Source: Stappia sp. TSB10P1A (GTDB lineage: Bacteria; Pseudomonadota; Alphaproteobacteria; Rhizobiales; Stappiaceae). Taken from it: a stretch of DNA of 64,000 nt. Location: contig NZ_FYAU01000008.1 of the NCBI RefSeq assembly GCF_900185725.1, positions 62,001 to 126,000 of the forward strand. The letters are read 5' to 3'. The notes under the pieces are model-generated. The model searched no databases, was not told the origin of the DNA, and saw only the letters and a list, made by a program, of their open reading frames with translations. The translations under genes were made by a program, and so were the position numbers. Shown here piece after piece: positions 38,825-47,630 of the stretch. Positions within the stretch are counted from its first letter, which is position 1; each line of letters starts with the position of its first letter.

Positions 38825-40372
38825 TCAGACGGCGCGCAGTTCCTGATGGTCCGGCTTGCTCTGGCGGGCGATCAGCCGGTTGAGCGCCGAGATATAGGCG
38901 CGGGCCGAGGCCACCAGCGTGTCGGTGTCCGCGCCCTTGCCGGTCGCCATGCGGCCGTTCGACTCGAGCCGGACGGACACCTCCGCCTGCGCGTCGGTCC
39001 CTTCCGTCACCGCATGCACCTGATAGAGCGACAGGCGCGCGTCGTGCGGCACGATGGCCTTGATCGCGTTGAAGGTGGCGTCGATCGGGCCGTCGCCGGT
39101 GCATTCGCGGGTCTCGTGGCGGCCGTTGACGTCGAGCGTCAGGATCGCCTTGCCGGCGGCGCCGGTGCCGGCGATCACGGTCAGCGCGATCACCTTGATC
39201 TGCTCGCCCTGGGTCGCGATCTCGTTCTCGACCAGGGCCTCGATGTCCTCGTCATAGACGTGCTTCTTGCGGTCGGCGAGATCCTTGAACCGGCGGAAGG
39301 CGTCCTCGAAGGCGTTGTCGCCGATCTCGTAGCCCAGTTCCTCCAGCTTCTGGCGGAAGGCGTGGCGGCCGGAATGCTTGCCCATCACCAGCGAGGTGGC
39401 CTTCACGCCGACATCCTCGGGGCGCATGATCTCGTAGGTCTCGGCATTCTTCAGCATGCCGTCCTGGTGGATGCCGCTTTCATGCGCGAAGGCGTTCTTG
39501 CCGACGATCGCCTTGTTGAACTGGACCGGGAAGCCGGACACCGCCGAGACCAGCTTGGAGGCGCGGGTGAGGTAGCGCGGCTCGACCGCGCAGCCATAGG
39601 GCAGCACGTCGGAGCGGGTGCGGATCGCCATGACGATCTCTTCCAGCGCCGCATTGCCGGCACGCTCGCCGAGGCCGTTGATCGTGCATTCGATCTGCCG
39701 CGCGCCGCCGGCGACGCCGGCCAGCGAGTTGGCGACGGCGAGGCCCAGGTCATTGTGGCAGTGCACGGAGAAGATCGCCTTGTCCGCGTCCGGCACCCGG
39801 GCGCGGATCTGCTCGAACATCGCCTTGTACTCGTCCGGCGTCGCATAGCCGACCGTGTCCGGCAGGTTGATCGTCGTCGCGCCGGCGCGGATCGCCGCCT
39901 CGACGCAGCGGCACAGATATTCGATCGGCGTGCGGGTGGCGTCCATCGCCGACCATTCCACGTCGTCGATCAGGTTGCGCGCCCGGCCGACCGTGTCGGT
40001 GATGATGTCGAGCACCTGCGCCTCGGTCTTCTTCATCTGGTGCTCCAGATGGATCGGCGAGGTGGAGACGAAGGTGTGGATACGGCCGCGCTCGGCATGG
40101 CGTACCGCCTCGCCGGCCCGGTCGATATCGGCATGGATGGCACGGGCGAGGCCCGCGATCACCGAACGCTTGGTGCGCTTGGCGATCTCGGAGACCGCCT
40201 CGAAGTCGCCGTTGGAGGCGATCGGAAAGCCCGCCTCGATGATGTCGACGCCCATGTCGTCGAGAATTTCGGCCACCTGCAGCTTCTCCTCCAGCGTCAT
40301 GGAGGCGCCGGGCGACTGCTCGCCGTCGCGCAAGGTGGTGTCGAAAATGAAGATCTGATCCTGGGCAGACAT
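38825..40372 (-). CDS. leuA: 2-isopropylmalate synthase
   Basis: The 515-residue enzyme condenses acetyl-CoA with 2-oxoisovalerate, the first leucine-specific step. It has the N-terminal HMGL-like barrel beginning [18 protein letters not shown], the metal motif [32 protein letters not shown], the linker with [13 protein letters not shown], and a C-terminal regulatory domain for leucine feedback ([24 protein letters not shown]). AAGGGAAACGG precedes the ATG. A leader peptide with four consecutive Leu codons (40503-40604) lies 130 bp upstream. Confidence 0.96.
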   Translation of the reverse strand: MSAQDQIFIFDTTLRDGEQSPGASMTLEEKLQVAEILDDMGVDIIEAGFPIASNGDFEAVSEIAKRTKRSVIAGLARAIHADIDRAGEAVRHAERGRIHTFVSTSPIHLEHQMKKTEAQVLDIITDTVGRARNLIDDVEWSAMDATRTPIEYLCRCVEAAIRAGATTINLPDTVGYATPDEYKAMFEQIRARVPDADKAIFSVHCHNDLGLAVANSLAGVAGGARQIECTINGLGERAGNAALEEIVMAIRTRSDVLPYGCAVEPRYLTRASKLVSAVSGFPVQFNKAIVGKNAFAHESGIHQDGMLKNAETYEIMRPEDVGVKATSLVMGKHSGRHAFRQKLEELGYEIGDNAFEDAFRRFKDLADRKKHVYDEDIEALVENEIATQGEQIKVIALTVIAGTGAAGKAILTLDVNGRHETRECTGDGPIDATFNAIKAIVPHDARLSLYQVHAVTEGTDAQAEVSVRLESNGRMATGKGADTDTLVASARAYISALNRLIARQSKPDHQELRAV

Positions 40373-40459
40373 TATCCGTTTCCCTTCGGGTCGGGCCCTG
40401 CGCCGCTCGCGTGTCCATGGGGCGCGGGCCGAAAATGCATCGGTCGGTGAAGGTTTCGT

Positions 40460-40509
40460 CCCCTGAGCGCCCGCCTCCGTTCCGCTGGGAGGCAGCCGGT
40501 GCTCAGGGG
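40460..40509 (-). promoter_or_regulatory. Leader hairpin between leuL and leuA
   Basis: CCCCTGAGC (40460-40468) pairs with GCTCAGGGG (40501-40509). The outer stem thus includes the leader-peptide stop codon, and an inner GCCTCC/GGAGGC stem lies within. A ribosome stalled at the Leu codons or resting at the stop would open the outer stem. No T-tract follows, so this is not a standard intrinsic terminator. Confidence 0.55.
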
Positions 40510-40604
40510 CAGATAAGGAGAAGGAGGCCGCCGCGACGCAGGGCTCCGCCGCGCGCCGTGCGCGCGTCGATCGCAAAAGCGGCAGATGTGCCAGCGGCGA
40601 TCAT
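40503..40604 (-). CDS. Leucine-rich leader peptide of leuA
   Basis: The 33-codon frame starts with ATG (40602-40604) and ends TGA (40503-40505). Near its end it reads RRGGLLLLICP, with leucine codons CTC CTT CTC CTT in a row and another CTG upstream. It has no homology of its own; the position and codon run are those of an attenuator leader. Leu-codon stalling would couple leuA expression to charged tRNA-Leu. Its start codon has only a weak GGACGA-like site, so an internal start is possible. Confidence 0.7.
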   Translation of the reverse strand: MIAAGTSAAFAIDARTARGGALRRGGLLLLICP

Positions 40605-40793
40605 GCGGGTCGTCCAGTCCTTGCGTCTCGCCCGTCCGTTGCGGGCCGGTGGCACGGGAGACTGCGCCAAGCTTGCGCAAGATGTCCCGAAAGAAGCGTT
40701 AGTGCATCAAGGTGGTATCCGATCGCCCGCGCGCTTGCAAGATCCTTGCGCGGACTTTCATGGATCTCGCGCGGCAGGCTTGCGCACGAAGCG

Positions 40794-40817
40794 AAACGGG
40801 CGGGATCGCTCCCGCCC
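40794..40817 (-). terminator. Hairpin after ilvH
   Basis: GGGCGGGA (40798-40805) pairs perfectly with 40810-40817 around TCGC, 11 bp past the ilvH stop on the minus strand. It is followed there by GTTTCGC, a weak T-tract. Confidence 0.6.
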
Positions 40818-40828
40818 TCTCCGCACTG

Positions 40829-41401
40829 TCAGATGCCTTCCGGGCCGCGCTGCAGCGCTGCAACGCCGGAGCGCGAGACTTCCACCAGGCCGAGCGGCTT
40901 CAGGATGGCGATGAACTGCTCCACCTTGTTGGTCCGCCCGGTGATCTCGAAGACGAAATGCTCCGCGGTCGCGTCGATCACCGTGGCGCGGAACGCATCC
41001 GCCAGCCGCAGCGCCTCCAGCCGCTTCTCGCCGATGCCGGCCACCTTGATCAGGGCCAGCTCCCGCTCCAGCGGCTTCTCGAAATTGCGGCGCCGCGCCT
41101 CCACCGTCAGATTGGTCACCCGGTGCACCGGCACCAGCCGCTCGAGCTGATGGTGGATCTGCTCGATGACCATCGGCGTGCCGGTGGTGACGATGGTGAT
41201 CCGCGACAGGTGCTTCTCGTGCTCGGTCTCCGAGACGGTCAGGCTGTCGATGTTGTAGCCCCGGCCCGAGAACAGGCCGATGACGCGGGCAAGCACGCCC
41301 GGCTCGTTGTCGACCAGCACCGAAAGCGTGTGGCTCTCGACCGGCTCGACCACCTCGGCCATGAAATAGGCGGAGGGCGCATTGAGGTTCTGTGCGTTCA
41401 T
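40829..41401 (-). CDS. ilvH: Acetolactate synthase, small (regulatory) subunit
   Basis: The 190-residue subunit has an N-terminal ACT domain (HTLSVLVDNEPGVLARVIGLFSGRGYNIDSLTV) that binds valine for feedback control, and the C-terminal ALS_ss domain (ELALIKVAGIGEKRLEALRLADAFRATVID and KVEQFIAILKPLGLVEVSRSG). It lies 19 bp after ilvI. It activates the large subunit and confers valine sensitivity. Confidence 0.95.
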   Translation of the reverse strand: MNAQNLNAPSAYFMAEVVEPVESHTLSVLVDNEPGVLARVIGLFSGRGYNIDSLTVSETEHEKHLSRITIVTTGTPMVIEQIHHQLERLVPVHRVTNLTVEARRRNFEKPLERELALIKVAGIGEKRLEALRLADAFRATVIDATAEHFVFEITGRTNKVEQFIAILKPLGLVEVSRSGVAALQRGPEGI

Positions 41402-41420
41402 CTCGTTCGTCTCCGCGATC

Positions 41421-43187
41421 TCAGACCAGCGCCTTGCCGGCCGCGCCGATGGCTTTCGCCACCGCCTCGTCATTGGCCTCGTCGGGCAGCAGCATCTCGT
41501 TATGCGCCTTGCCCGAGGGGATCATCGGGAAGCAGTTGGCAAGGTTGGCCACCCGGCAGTCGAAGATCACCGGCTTCGGCGTCTCGATCATCTCCTGGAT
41601 GGCGCCGTCGAGATCGCCCGGCTTGTCGACGATGATGCCGTGGCCGCCGAAGGCCTCCGCCAGCTTCACGAAGTCCGGCAGGCTGTCCATGTAGGAATGC
41701 GACAGCCGGTTGCCATGCAGCAACTGCTGCCACTGGCGCACCATGCCCATGTACTGGTTGTTGAGGATGAAGACCTTCACCGGCAGGCCGAACTGCACCG
41801 CCGTCGACATCTCCTGGATGTTCATCAGGATCGAGGCGTCGCCCGCGATGTCGATGCACAGCGCGTCCGGATGCGCCACCTGCGCGCCGATCGCCGCCGG
41901 CAGGCCGTAGCCCATCGTGCCGAGCCCGCCCGAGGTCAGCCAGCGGTTCGGCGCCTCGAAGCCGAAGAACTGGGCCGCCCACATCTGGTGCTGGCCGACC
42001 TCCGTGGACACGAAGGTCTTTCGCCCCTTGGTCGCCTCGTAGAGCCGCTGGATGGCGTATTGCGGCATGATGATGTCGTCCGACGGCCGGTAGGCGAGCG
42101 AGTTGCGCACGCGCCAGCGGTCGATCTGCTCCCACCACCCCTTCAGCCCGGCGGCGTCGAGCTTGTGCCCGCCGGTCCGCCACAGCCGCACCATGTCCTC
42201 CAGCACATGGGCGACGTCGCCGATGATCGGAATGTCGACCTTGACCGTCTTGTTGATCGAGGACGGGTCGATGTCGATATGCACCTTGAAGGACTTCGGC
42301 GAGAAGGCGTCGAGCCGGCCGGTGATGCGGTCGTCGAAGCGCGCGCCGATGCAGATCATGACGTCGCAGTCGTGCATCGCCATATTGGCTTCATAGGTGC
42401 CGTGCATGCCGAGCATGCCCAGCCACTGCTTGCCGGAGGCCGGATAGGCGCCGAGCCCCATCAGCGTCGAGGTGATCGGCGCGCCGGTCAGTTGCACCAG
42501 CTCGCGCAGGAGCTGCGTCGCCGCCGGGCCGGAATTGACGACGCCGCCGCCGGTATAGAGGATCGGCTTCTTCGCCCGCGCCAGCAGCTCGACCGCATGG
42601 CGGATCGCCTCGATGTCGCCCTTGACCTTCGGCCGGTACGACTTGTGGGCGATGTTGGTCGGCGGCTCGTAGATGCCGGTGGCGAACTGGATGTCCTTCG
42701 GCACGTCGATGACGACCGGTCCCGGACGGCCGGTGGTCGCGACATAGAAGGCCTCGTGCAGGATGCGCGGCAGGTCCTCGATCCGCTTCACCAGCCAGTT
42801 GTGCTTGGTGCAGGGGCGGGTGATGCCGACCGTGTCGCATTCCTGGAAGGCGTCGCTGCCGATCAGATGCGTCGGCACCTGGCCGGTGATGCAGACGAGC
42901 GGGATGGAATCGAGCAGCGCGTCGGTGAGCGCGGTGACCATGTTGGTCGCGCCCGGGCCGGAGGTGACCAGCACGACGCCCGGCTTGCCGGTCGAGCGGG
43001 CGTAGCCCTCGGCAGCGTGGCCGGCGCCCTGCTCGTGGCGCACGAGAACGTGCTCGATGTCGTCCTGCTGGATGATCTCGTCATAGATCGGAAGCACGGC
43101 ACCGCCGGGATACCCGAACACATGCTTGACCCCCTGGTCCTTGAGTGCCTGCAGCACCATTTCGGCGCCGGTCATCTCGCGCTTCAT
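41421..43187 (-). CDS. ilvI: Acetolactate synthase, large catalytic subunit
   Basis: The 588-residue ThDP- and FAD-dependent enzyme catalyses the first common step of branched-chain amino acid synthesis. ThDP motifs include YPGGAVLPIYDEI, the catalytic glutamate in VRHEQGAGHAAEGYAR, and the GDGSF-type block as CIDIAGDASILMNIQEMSTAVQF. The start at 43187 (MKREMTGAEMVLQAL) follows AGGACAGGAAC. It is cotranscribed with ilvH and preceded by a leader peptide and attenuator. The name ilvB is used for the same subunit in some genomes. Confidence 0.95.
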   Translation of the reverse strand: MKREMTGAEMVLQALKDQGVKHVFGYPGGAVLPIYDEIIQQDDIEHVLVRHEQGAGHAAEGYARSTGKPGVVLVTSGPGATNMVTALTDALLDSIPLVCITGQVPTHLIGSDAFQECDTVGITRPCTKHNWLVKRIEDLPRILHEAFYVATTGRPGPVVIDVPKDIQFATGIYEPPTNIAHKSYRPKVKGDIEAIRHAVELLARAKKPILYTGGGVVNSGPAATQLLRELVQLTGAPITSTLMGLGAYPASGKQWLGMLGMHGTYEANMAMHDCDVMICIGARFDDRITGRLDAFSPKSFKVHIDIDPSSINKTVKVDIPIIGDVAHVLEDMVRLWRTGGHKLDAAGLKGWWEQIDRWRVRNSLAYRPSDDIIMPQYAIQRLYEATKGRKTFVSTEVGQHQMWAAQFFGFEAPNRWLTSGGLGTMGYGLPAAIGAQVAHPDALCIDIAGDASILMNIQEMSTAVQFGLPVKVFILNNQYMGMVRQWQQLLHGNRLSHSYMDSLPDFVKLAEAFGGHGIIVDKPGDLDGAIQEMIETPKPVIFDCRVANLANCFPMIPSGKAHNEMLLPDEANDEAVAKAIGAAGKALV

Positions 43188-43298
43188 CGTTCCTGTCCTC
43201 GATCGTCGCGGCGTCCTCGCCCCGACCGCTTCGTTTCCGTCATCCGCCACGTCGTCCCGCGCAAGTCAGGTCCGGGCGCCCTCCGGCATGCGGCCAAT

Positions 43299-43323
43299 AA
43301 AAAAGGCCTCCGGTGGAGGCCTT
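43299..43323 (-). terminator. Attenuator terminator upstream of ilvI
   Basis: On the minus strand the stem AAGGCCTCC (43315-43323) pairs perfectly with its complement at 43303-43311 around a three-base loop and runs into TTTTTT (43299-43304). It lies 31 bp after the leader-peptide stop and 112 bp before the ilvI start, exactly where an attenuator belongs. Confidence 0.85.
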
Positions 43324-43354
43324 GCGCGCGCTGAGCTGTCTGGGAACCCGAGTG

Positions 43355-43414
43355 TTACCTCGTCCCGGCCGCGCGCGCCCCGCATACAAGAATGAGCCCG
43401 ATGCTCTTCGTCAC
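43355..43414 (-). CDS. ilv leader peptide with Ile-Leu-Val control codons
   Basis: The 19-residue peptide MTKSIGLILVCGARAAGTR starts at GTG (43412-43414) behind an AGGACGGA ribosome binding site and ends TAA. It carries ATC, CTC, ATT, CTT and GTA in a six-codon window, matching control by all three branched-chain amino acids, and is followed by an intrinsic terminator. GCG/CGC codons after the control region can pair with the GCGCGCGC just before the terminator stem, a possible switch. This organisation matches transcription attenuation of ilvBN known in proteobacteria. Confidence 0.82.
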   Translation of the reverse strand: MTKSIGLILVCGARAAGTR

Positions 43415-43547
43415 GTCAAATCCGTCCTGTCCGGCGGTGTTGCCAAAACCCGTCCTGAACCCGGCCCGTGGCCTGTCCGTCTGGGCAATCGGTCGGCGGA
43501 CGCTGATGACAGGGTCATCTGGCGACTTACCCGATCCGACGCCGCGC

Positions 43548-43576
43548 AACCTAGACGCAGCGTCTGGCCCGGTCAA
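43548..43576 (-). promoter_or_regulatory. Candidate promoter of the ilvIH operon
   Basis: On the minus strand TTGACC (43571-43576), a 17 bp spacer and TAGGTT (43548-43553) form a sigma70-like pair. This implies a start near 43540 and a leader RNA of about 125 bases before the leader peptide. The -10 match is modest. Confidence 0.45.
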
Positions 43577-43824
43577 GCGCATTATCCGGAAATTTCGCAA
43601 AGCATCCTGCGGACTTGCCGAATCTTGCCAGCGCCCCCGCGCACCGGCCGAACGCCCCGGGCGAGGCCGGCGCGCCCTCCCCGTTCCGCCGGCCTGCGCC
43701 CAGGTTCGCCCCCCGCCCTGCCTGGTCAAAAGATATCCCCAGGGGCAAAGCCGCGGTTTTGCGCGCCAAAGGCCGCGTCCGCACCCCGTTTCAACGGCCA
43801 GTTCCATGATCGCCGAAAAGAAAC

Positions 43825-43853
43825 TTGCATCTCCCGGCAAGCCTCTGTATACA
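43825..43853 (+). promoter_or_regulatory. Promoter of tRNA-Lys
   Basis: TTGCAT (43825-43830), a 17 bp spacer and TATACA (43848-43853) form a good sigma70 promoter about 110 bp upstream of the tRNA. Confidence 0.6.
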
Positions 43854-43964
43854 CCCGTCTCACAGCGGTCGGCGACACACGCTTTCCGCTGCGGGATGCT
43901 GTTGCAGCAAAGCCTGATCATCAGGATCGCATGCAGGGCAGTCCCGAACGGCCGCAAGGCTTGT

Positions 43965-44040
43965 GGGTGTATAGCTCAGTTGGTAGAGCAGCTGACTCTT
44001 AATCAGCCGGTCCTGGGTTCGAATCCCCGTGCACCCACCA
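43965..44040 (+). tRNA. tRNA-Lys (anticodon CTT)
   Basis: The 76-nt cloverleaf has acceptor stem GGGTGTA/TGCACCC, D arm GCTC...GAGC with AGTTGGTA loop, anticodon stem GCTGA/TCAGC with loop CTCTTAA (anticodon CTT, reads AAG), T arm CTGGG TTCGAAT CCCCG, discriminator A and an encoded CCA at the 3' end. Confidence 0.97.
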
Positions 44041-44304
44041 CTTCCTTCTCTCTGAAATCGCCGGAAAATTCGCCGGAAGGCACGCGGGCTTTTCCCGTCA
44101 GCCGATCCGCGCGCGCGCCCTGGCGCATCGGGATGCGCGGCCCCGCGGGCCTCCCCGCCCCAATCTTTTTCCCCGCACGGGTTGGTTGAACCACCCGATC
44201 GTTCCTATATGGGTCGCAACCCCGGTTCGAGACGGCCTCCCCAACGCCGGTCGAGCCCGCATTGCCCCGCGCGTTCCCTTTCCCTCTCTCATCCGGCCCT
44301 GTTC

Positions 44305-45231
44305 ATGGCACCCATCCTTTCCATTTCCGATCTGTCGAAAACCTATGACACCGGCTTTCAGGCGCTGAAAACCGTGTCGCTCGAGATCGAGAAGGGCGAG
44401 ATCTTTGCCCTTCTCGGCCCCAACGGCGCCGGCAAGACGACGCTCATCAGCATCGTCTGCGGCATCGTCAATGCCTCGTCGGGCACCGTCACGGTGGATG
44501 GCAACGACATCGTCCGCGACTACCGCGCCGCCCGCTCCCTGATCGGCCTCGTGCCGCAGGAGCTCACCACCGACGCCTTCGAGTCGGTCTGGGCGACCGT
44601 CTCCTTCAGCCGCGGCCTGTTCGGCAAGCCCAAGGCCCCGGAGATCGTGGAAAAGGTGCTGCGCGACCTCTCCTTGTGGGACAAGAAGGACAGCAAGCTC
44701 GTCACCCTGTCGGGCGGCATGAAGCGCCGCGTGCTGATCGCCAAGGCGCTCGCCCACGAGCCGCGCGTGCTGTTCCTCGACGAGCCGACCGCCGGCGTCG
44801 ATGTGGAGCTGCGCCGCGACATGTGGCGGGTGATCCGCGAATTGCGCGACACCGGCGTCACCATCATCCTCACCACCCATTACATCGAGGAGGCGGAGGA
44901 GATGGCCGACCGGGTCGGCGTCATCAACAAGGGCGAGATCGTCCTTGTCGAGGAAAAGGCCGAACTGATGCGCAAGCTCGGCCGCAAGCAACTGGCCCTG
45001 CACCTCGCCGTCCCTCTCGCCGCCGTGCCGGACGGGCTTTCGGCGCACAATCTCGAACTCTCCGACGATGGAGAGGAGCTGATCTACACCTACGACACGA
45101 CGGGCGAGCGCACCGGCATCACCACCCTGCTGCAGGACCTCAACGCCACCGGCATCCGCTTCCGCGACCTGCAGACCCGGCAGAGTTCGCTGGAGGAGAT
45201 CTTCGTCAACCTGGTGAGGACGCCGTCATGA
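44305..45231 (+). CDS. ABC-2 type exporter, ATP-binding protein
   Basis: The 308-residue ABC domain has Walker [10 protein letters not shown] (about residue 37), signature LSGGMKRRV, Walker [14 protein letters not shown] and switch His in [20 protein letters not shown]. The C-terminal extension of about 75 residues ends [15 protein letters not shown], as in DrrA/NodI/YadG-type exporters. With the overlapping permease gene (ATGA) it forms a complete two-gene exporter. The substrate is unknown. It lies 264 bp after tRNA-Lys. Confidence 0.9.
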   Translation: MAPILSISDLSKTYDTGFQALKTVSLEIEKGEIFALLGPNGAGKTTLISIVCGIVNASSGTVTVDGNDIVRDYRAARSLIGLVPQELTTDAFESVWATVSFSRGLFGKPKAPEIVEKVLRDLSLWDKKDSKLVTLSGGMKRRVLIAKALAHEPRVLFLDEPTAGVDVELRRDMWRVIRELRDTGVTIILTTHYIEEAEEMADRVGVINKGEIVLVEEKAELMRKLGRKQLALHLAVPLAAVPDGLSAHNLELSDDGEELIYTYDTTGERTGITTLLQDLNATGIRFRDLQTRQSSLEEIFVNLVRTPS

Positions 45232-45989
45232 ATATCCATGCCATCAAGGCGATCTACAGGTTCGAGATGGCCCGCACCGGCCGCACCCTGTTCCAGAGCA
45301 TCGTCTCCCCGGTCATCTCCACCTCGCTCTATTTCGTGGTCTTCGGCGCGGCCATCGGCTCGCGCATCGCCGAGGTCGACGGCGTCAGCTACGGCGCCTT
45401 CATCGTGCCCGGCCTGATCATGCTGTCGCTGCTGACCCAGAGCGTGTCGAACGCCTCGTTCGGCATCTATTTCCCGCGCTTCACCGGCACGATCTACGAG
45501 GTGCTCTCCGCCCCGGTCTCCTATCTGGAGATCGTCATCGCCTATGTCGGGGCGGCGGCGACGAAGGCGATCATCGTCGGGCTGATCATCCTGGCGACGG
45601 CCGCGCTCTTCGTGCCGCTGGAGATCCAGCATCCGGGCTGGATGCTGCTGTTCCTGCTGCTGACGGCGGTCACCTTTTCCCTGCTCGGCTTCATCATCGG
45701 CATCTGGGCCGACAATTTCGAGAAGCTGCAATTCGTGCCGATGCTGATTATCACGCCGCTCGCCTTTCTCGGCGGCAGCTTCTACTCGATCTCGATGCTG
45801 CCGCCCTTCTGGCAGAAGGTGACGCTGTTCAACCCGGTGGTCTACCTGATCAGCGGCTTCCGCTGGAGCTTCTACGGACAGGCCGATGTCGGCGTCGGCG
45901 TCAGCCTCGCCATGACGCTACTGTTCCTCGGGCTCTGCCTTGCGGTGATCTGGTGGATCTTCCGCACCGGTTACCGGCTGAAGTCCTGA
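45228..45989 (+). CDS. ABC-2 type exporter, permease
   Basis: The 253-residue integral membrane protein has six hydrophobic helices, starting near residue 24 with [21 protein letters not shown]. The ABC-2 family pattern continues with [27 protein letters not shown] and the C-terminal [19 protein letters not shown] and [16 protein letters not shown]. It resembles YadH/NodJ. Translation is coupled to the ATPase gene by a four-base overlap. Confidence 0.9.
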   Translation: MNIHAIKAIYRFEMARTGRTLFQSIVSPVISTSLYFVVFGAAIGSRIAEVDGVSYGAFIVPGLIMLSLLTQSVSNASFGIYFPRFTGTIYEVLSAPVSYLEIVIAYVGAAATKAIIVGLIILATAALFVPLEIQHPGWMLLFLLLTAVTFSLLGFIIGIWADNFEKLQFVPMLIITPLAFLGGSFYSISMLPPFWQKVTLFNPVVYLISGFRWSFYGQADVGVGVSLAMTLLFLGLCLAVIWWIFRTGYRLKS

Positions 45990-46004
45990 CCTTCGAAAGT
46001 GGTG

Positions 46005-46025
46005 CGGGCCGCAAGGCGGCCCGCC
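46005..46025. terminator. Hairpin between ABC permease and thyA
   Basis: GCGGGCCGC (46005-46013) pairs perfectly with 46017-46025 around AAG. It lies between two convergent genes and has no T-tract on either side. Confidence 0.5.
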
Positions 46026-46041
46026 CGTCAGCGCTTGGCGC

Positions 46042-46836
46042 TCAGACGGCGACCGCCGCCTTGATATGCGGGTGCGGGTCGTAGCCGGTGAGCTCGAAGT
46101 CCTCGTAGCGGAAGGCGAAGAGGTCGGTCACCGCCTCGTTGATCTTCATCTGCGGCAGCGGCCTTGGCGCGCGCGACAGTTGCTCCTTCGCCTGCTCCAG
46201 ATGGTTCAGGTACAGATGCGCATCGCCGAACGTGTGGATGAACTCGCCCGGCGCGTAGCCCGTCACCTTGGCCACCATCATCGTCAGCAGCGCATAGGAG
46301 GCGATGTTGAACGGCACGCCGAGGAAGACATCGGCCGAGCGCTGGTAGAGCTGGCAGGACAGCCGCCCCTCGGCGACATAGAACTGGAAGAAGGCGTGGC
46401 AGGGCGGCAGCGCCATCTCGTCGACCAGTGCCGGGTTCCAGGCCGAGACGATCAGCCGGCGGCTGTCCGGCGTCTTGCGGATCTGCTCCAGCAGCTTGGC
46501 GATCTGGTCGATGGACGAGCCGTCCGGCGCCGGCCAGGAGCGCCACTGATAGCCATAGACCGGGCCGAGATCGCCGGTCTCGTCGGCCCATTCGTCCCAG
46601 ATCCGCACGCCGTGGTCGTTGAGGTAGCGGATATTGGTGTCGCCGGCCAGGAACCACAGCAATTCGTGGATGATCGACTTCAGGTGCAGCTTCTTGGTCG
46701 TCACCATCGGAAAGCCGTCGGCAAGGTCGAAGCGCATCTGGTGGCCGAACACGGAGAGGGTTCCCGTGCCGGTCCGGTCGGTCTTCTTCACGCCCTCGTC
46801 GAGGATGCGCTGCATCAGCTCGTGATAGTGCCGCAC
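46042..46836 (-). CDS. thyA: Thymidylate synthase
   Basis: The 264-residue enzyme methylates dUMP to dTMP using methylenetetrahydrofolate. Key blocks are [18 protein letters not shown], the catalytic Cys146 in [35 protein letters not shown] and [15 protein letters not shown]. The GTG start at 46836 gives exactly the canonical length and puts the nucleophile at position 146 as in Escherichia coli; longer in-frame extensions would add a Gly/Arg-rich stretch and are rejected. folA lies about 19 kb away rather than adjacent. Confidence 0.95.
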   Translation of the reverse strand: MRHYHELMQRILDEGVKKTDRTGTGTLSVFGHQMRFDLADGFPMVTTKKLHLKSIIHELLWFLAGDTNIRYLNDHGVRIWDEWADETGDLGPVYGYQWRSWPAPDGSSIDQIAKLLEQIRKTPDSRRLIVSAWNPALVDEMALPPCHAFFQFYVAEGRLSCQLYQRSADVFLGVPFNIASYALLTMMVAKVTGYAPGEFIHTFGDAHLYLNHLEQAKEQLSRAPRPLPQMKINEAVTDLFAFRYEDFELTGYDPHPHIKAAVAV

Positions 46837-47026
46837 GCTGCCGTCCGCCTGCCGATTCTGTTCCGCGCCATCGTCGCCCGGCCGCAAGCCGAGGGCAAGC
46901 ACGCCGGCGCCCCCGTCCCTGCAATCCACCGGCCGGCGCGGCACCAAGACTGCCCCGGCCGCCACGCGCCCCCCAGCCGCTGCGCGAGGCAAAGTCGCCA
47001 GTCGCGATTTCACCGACAAGCGCCCC

Positions 47027-47055
47027 TTTTCAGCCGCCCTCCCTGCCCCTATATT
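47027..47055 (+). promoter_or_regulatory. Promoter of ssrA
   Basis: TTTTCA (47027-47032), a 17 bp spacer and TATATT (47050-47055) predict a transcription start near 47062, just before the acceptor piece of the tmRNA. Confidence 0.5.
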
Positions 47056-47061
47056 CGGTGT

Positions 47062-47389
47062 GCCGGCGCAAGCCGGCTATGGCGATAAACGGACTTCGGA
47101 ATAAGCCTATCGGACCCGGGGGCGGTACCCGGCGCCTCCACCCAAGCCCGCCGCACGATCTGTTGGTCGGCGGGTTTCGGCGGGGGCGAAATAGGATCGA
47201 CGAGGGTGTAAAGGTCGTTCTTTTGCTCGGCATGGTTCCGCCGTTATCGGGCCGTCTCAATAGTTGCAAATGACAACTATGCTATGGACAACGCTGTCGC
47301 CGCGTAATGCGGTGCCGGTAGTCCTTTAAGCCCTGGCGGTTAGCCCCGTCAGGCGGGGTCCGGAGGCACCTGGCAACAGAAGCCTCCAC
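47062..47389 (+). ncRNA. ssrA: Two-piece (permuted) tmRNA
   Basis: The gene has the alphaproteobacterial permuted order. The acceptor piece (about 47062-47140) ends with the T-arm-like CGGACCCGGGGGCGGTACCC and acceptor strand CGCCTCC plus discriminator A (47140). An intervening segment with a CCCGCCG/CGGCGGG hairpin follows (about 47141-47181). The coding piece begins at 47182 with GGGGGCG, which pairs over seven positions with CGCCTCC. The tag frame (47266-47304, stop 47305-47307) encodes ANDNYAMDNAVAA, and the piece ends near 47389 after a GGAGGC/GCCTCC hairpin. CCA is not encoded (CCC instead). Outer ends are approximate. Confidence 0.92.
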
Positions 47390-47630
47390 TCGATTTCCGC
47401 CTGGCCTCGGCCCGCCTGACCCGCGCCCCGCCTGGCTCGCGCATGGGCAAGCGGCGGCGCCTTGAGGCCGGCGATGGCGGCGTCCAGCGGCTCGCCCTCG
47501 CGAAAAAAAGCGGGGCAAGGGGCAAAAGGCCGGTGCAAGCACCGATCGGCGCTTTTCATTCTCCCCTGCGCAAGCCATGTTGGGCGCGACCTGATTCACA
47601 CTTTCAGATTCTCACGCTCAGTTAAGTGCG

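Larger units (their letters stand above)
43415..43964. other. 550-bp intergenic region with two divergent promoters
   Basis: The region separates the ilv leader (minus) and tRNA-Lys (plus). Besides the promoters listed at 43548 and 43825 nothing coding is convincing: long open frames here are Pro/Arg-rich without family features. Confidence 0.6.

Noticed and set aside
43355-43957. 200-codon minus-strand frame ending at the ilv leader
   Set aside because: Only its last 19 codons look translated, with a GTG start, a Shine-Dalgarno site and ILV codons. The upstream part is Arg/Gly-rich without family features, and it covers the candidate promoter.
46837-47019. Longer N-terminus of thyA
   Set aside because: The GTG at 46836 gives exactly 264 residues and puts the catalytic cysteine at 146. 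The extension is low-complexity and overlaps the region before the ssrA promoter.
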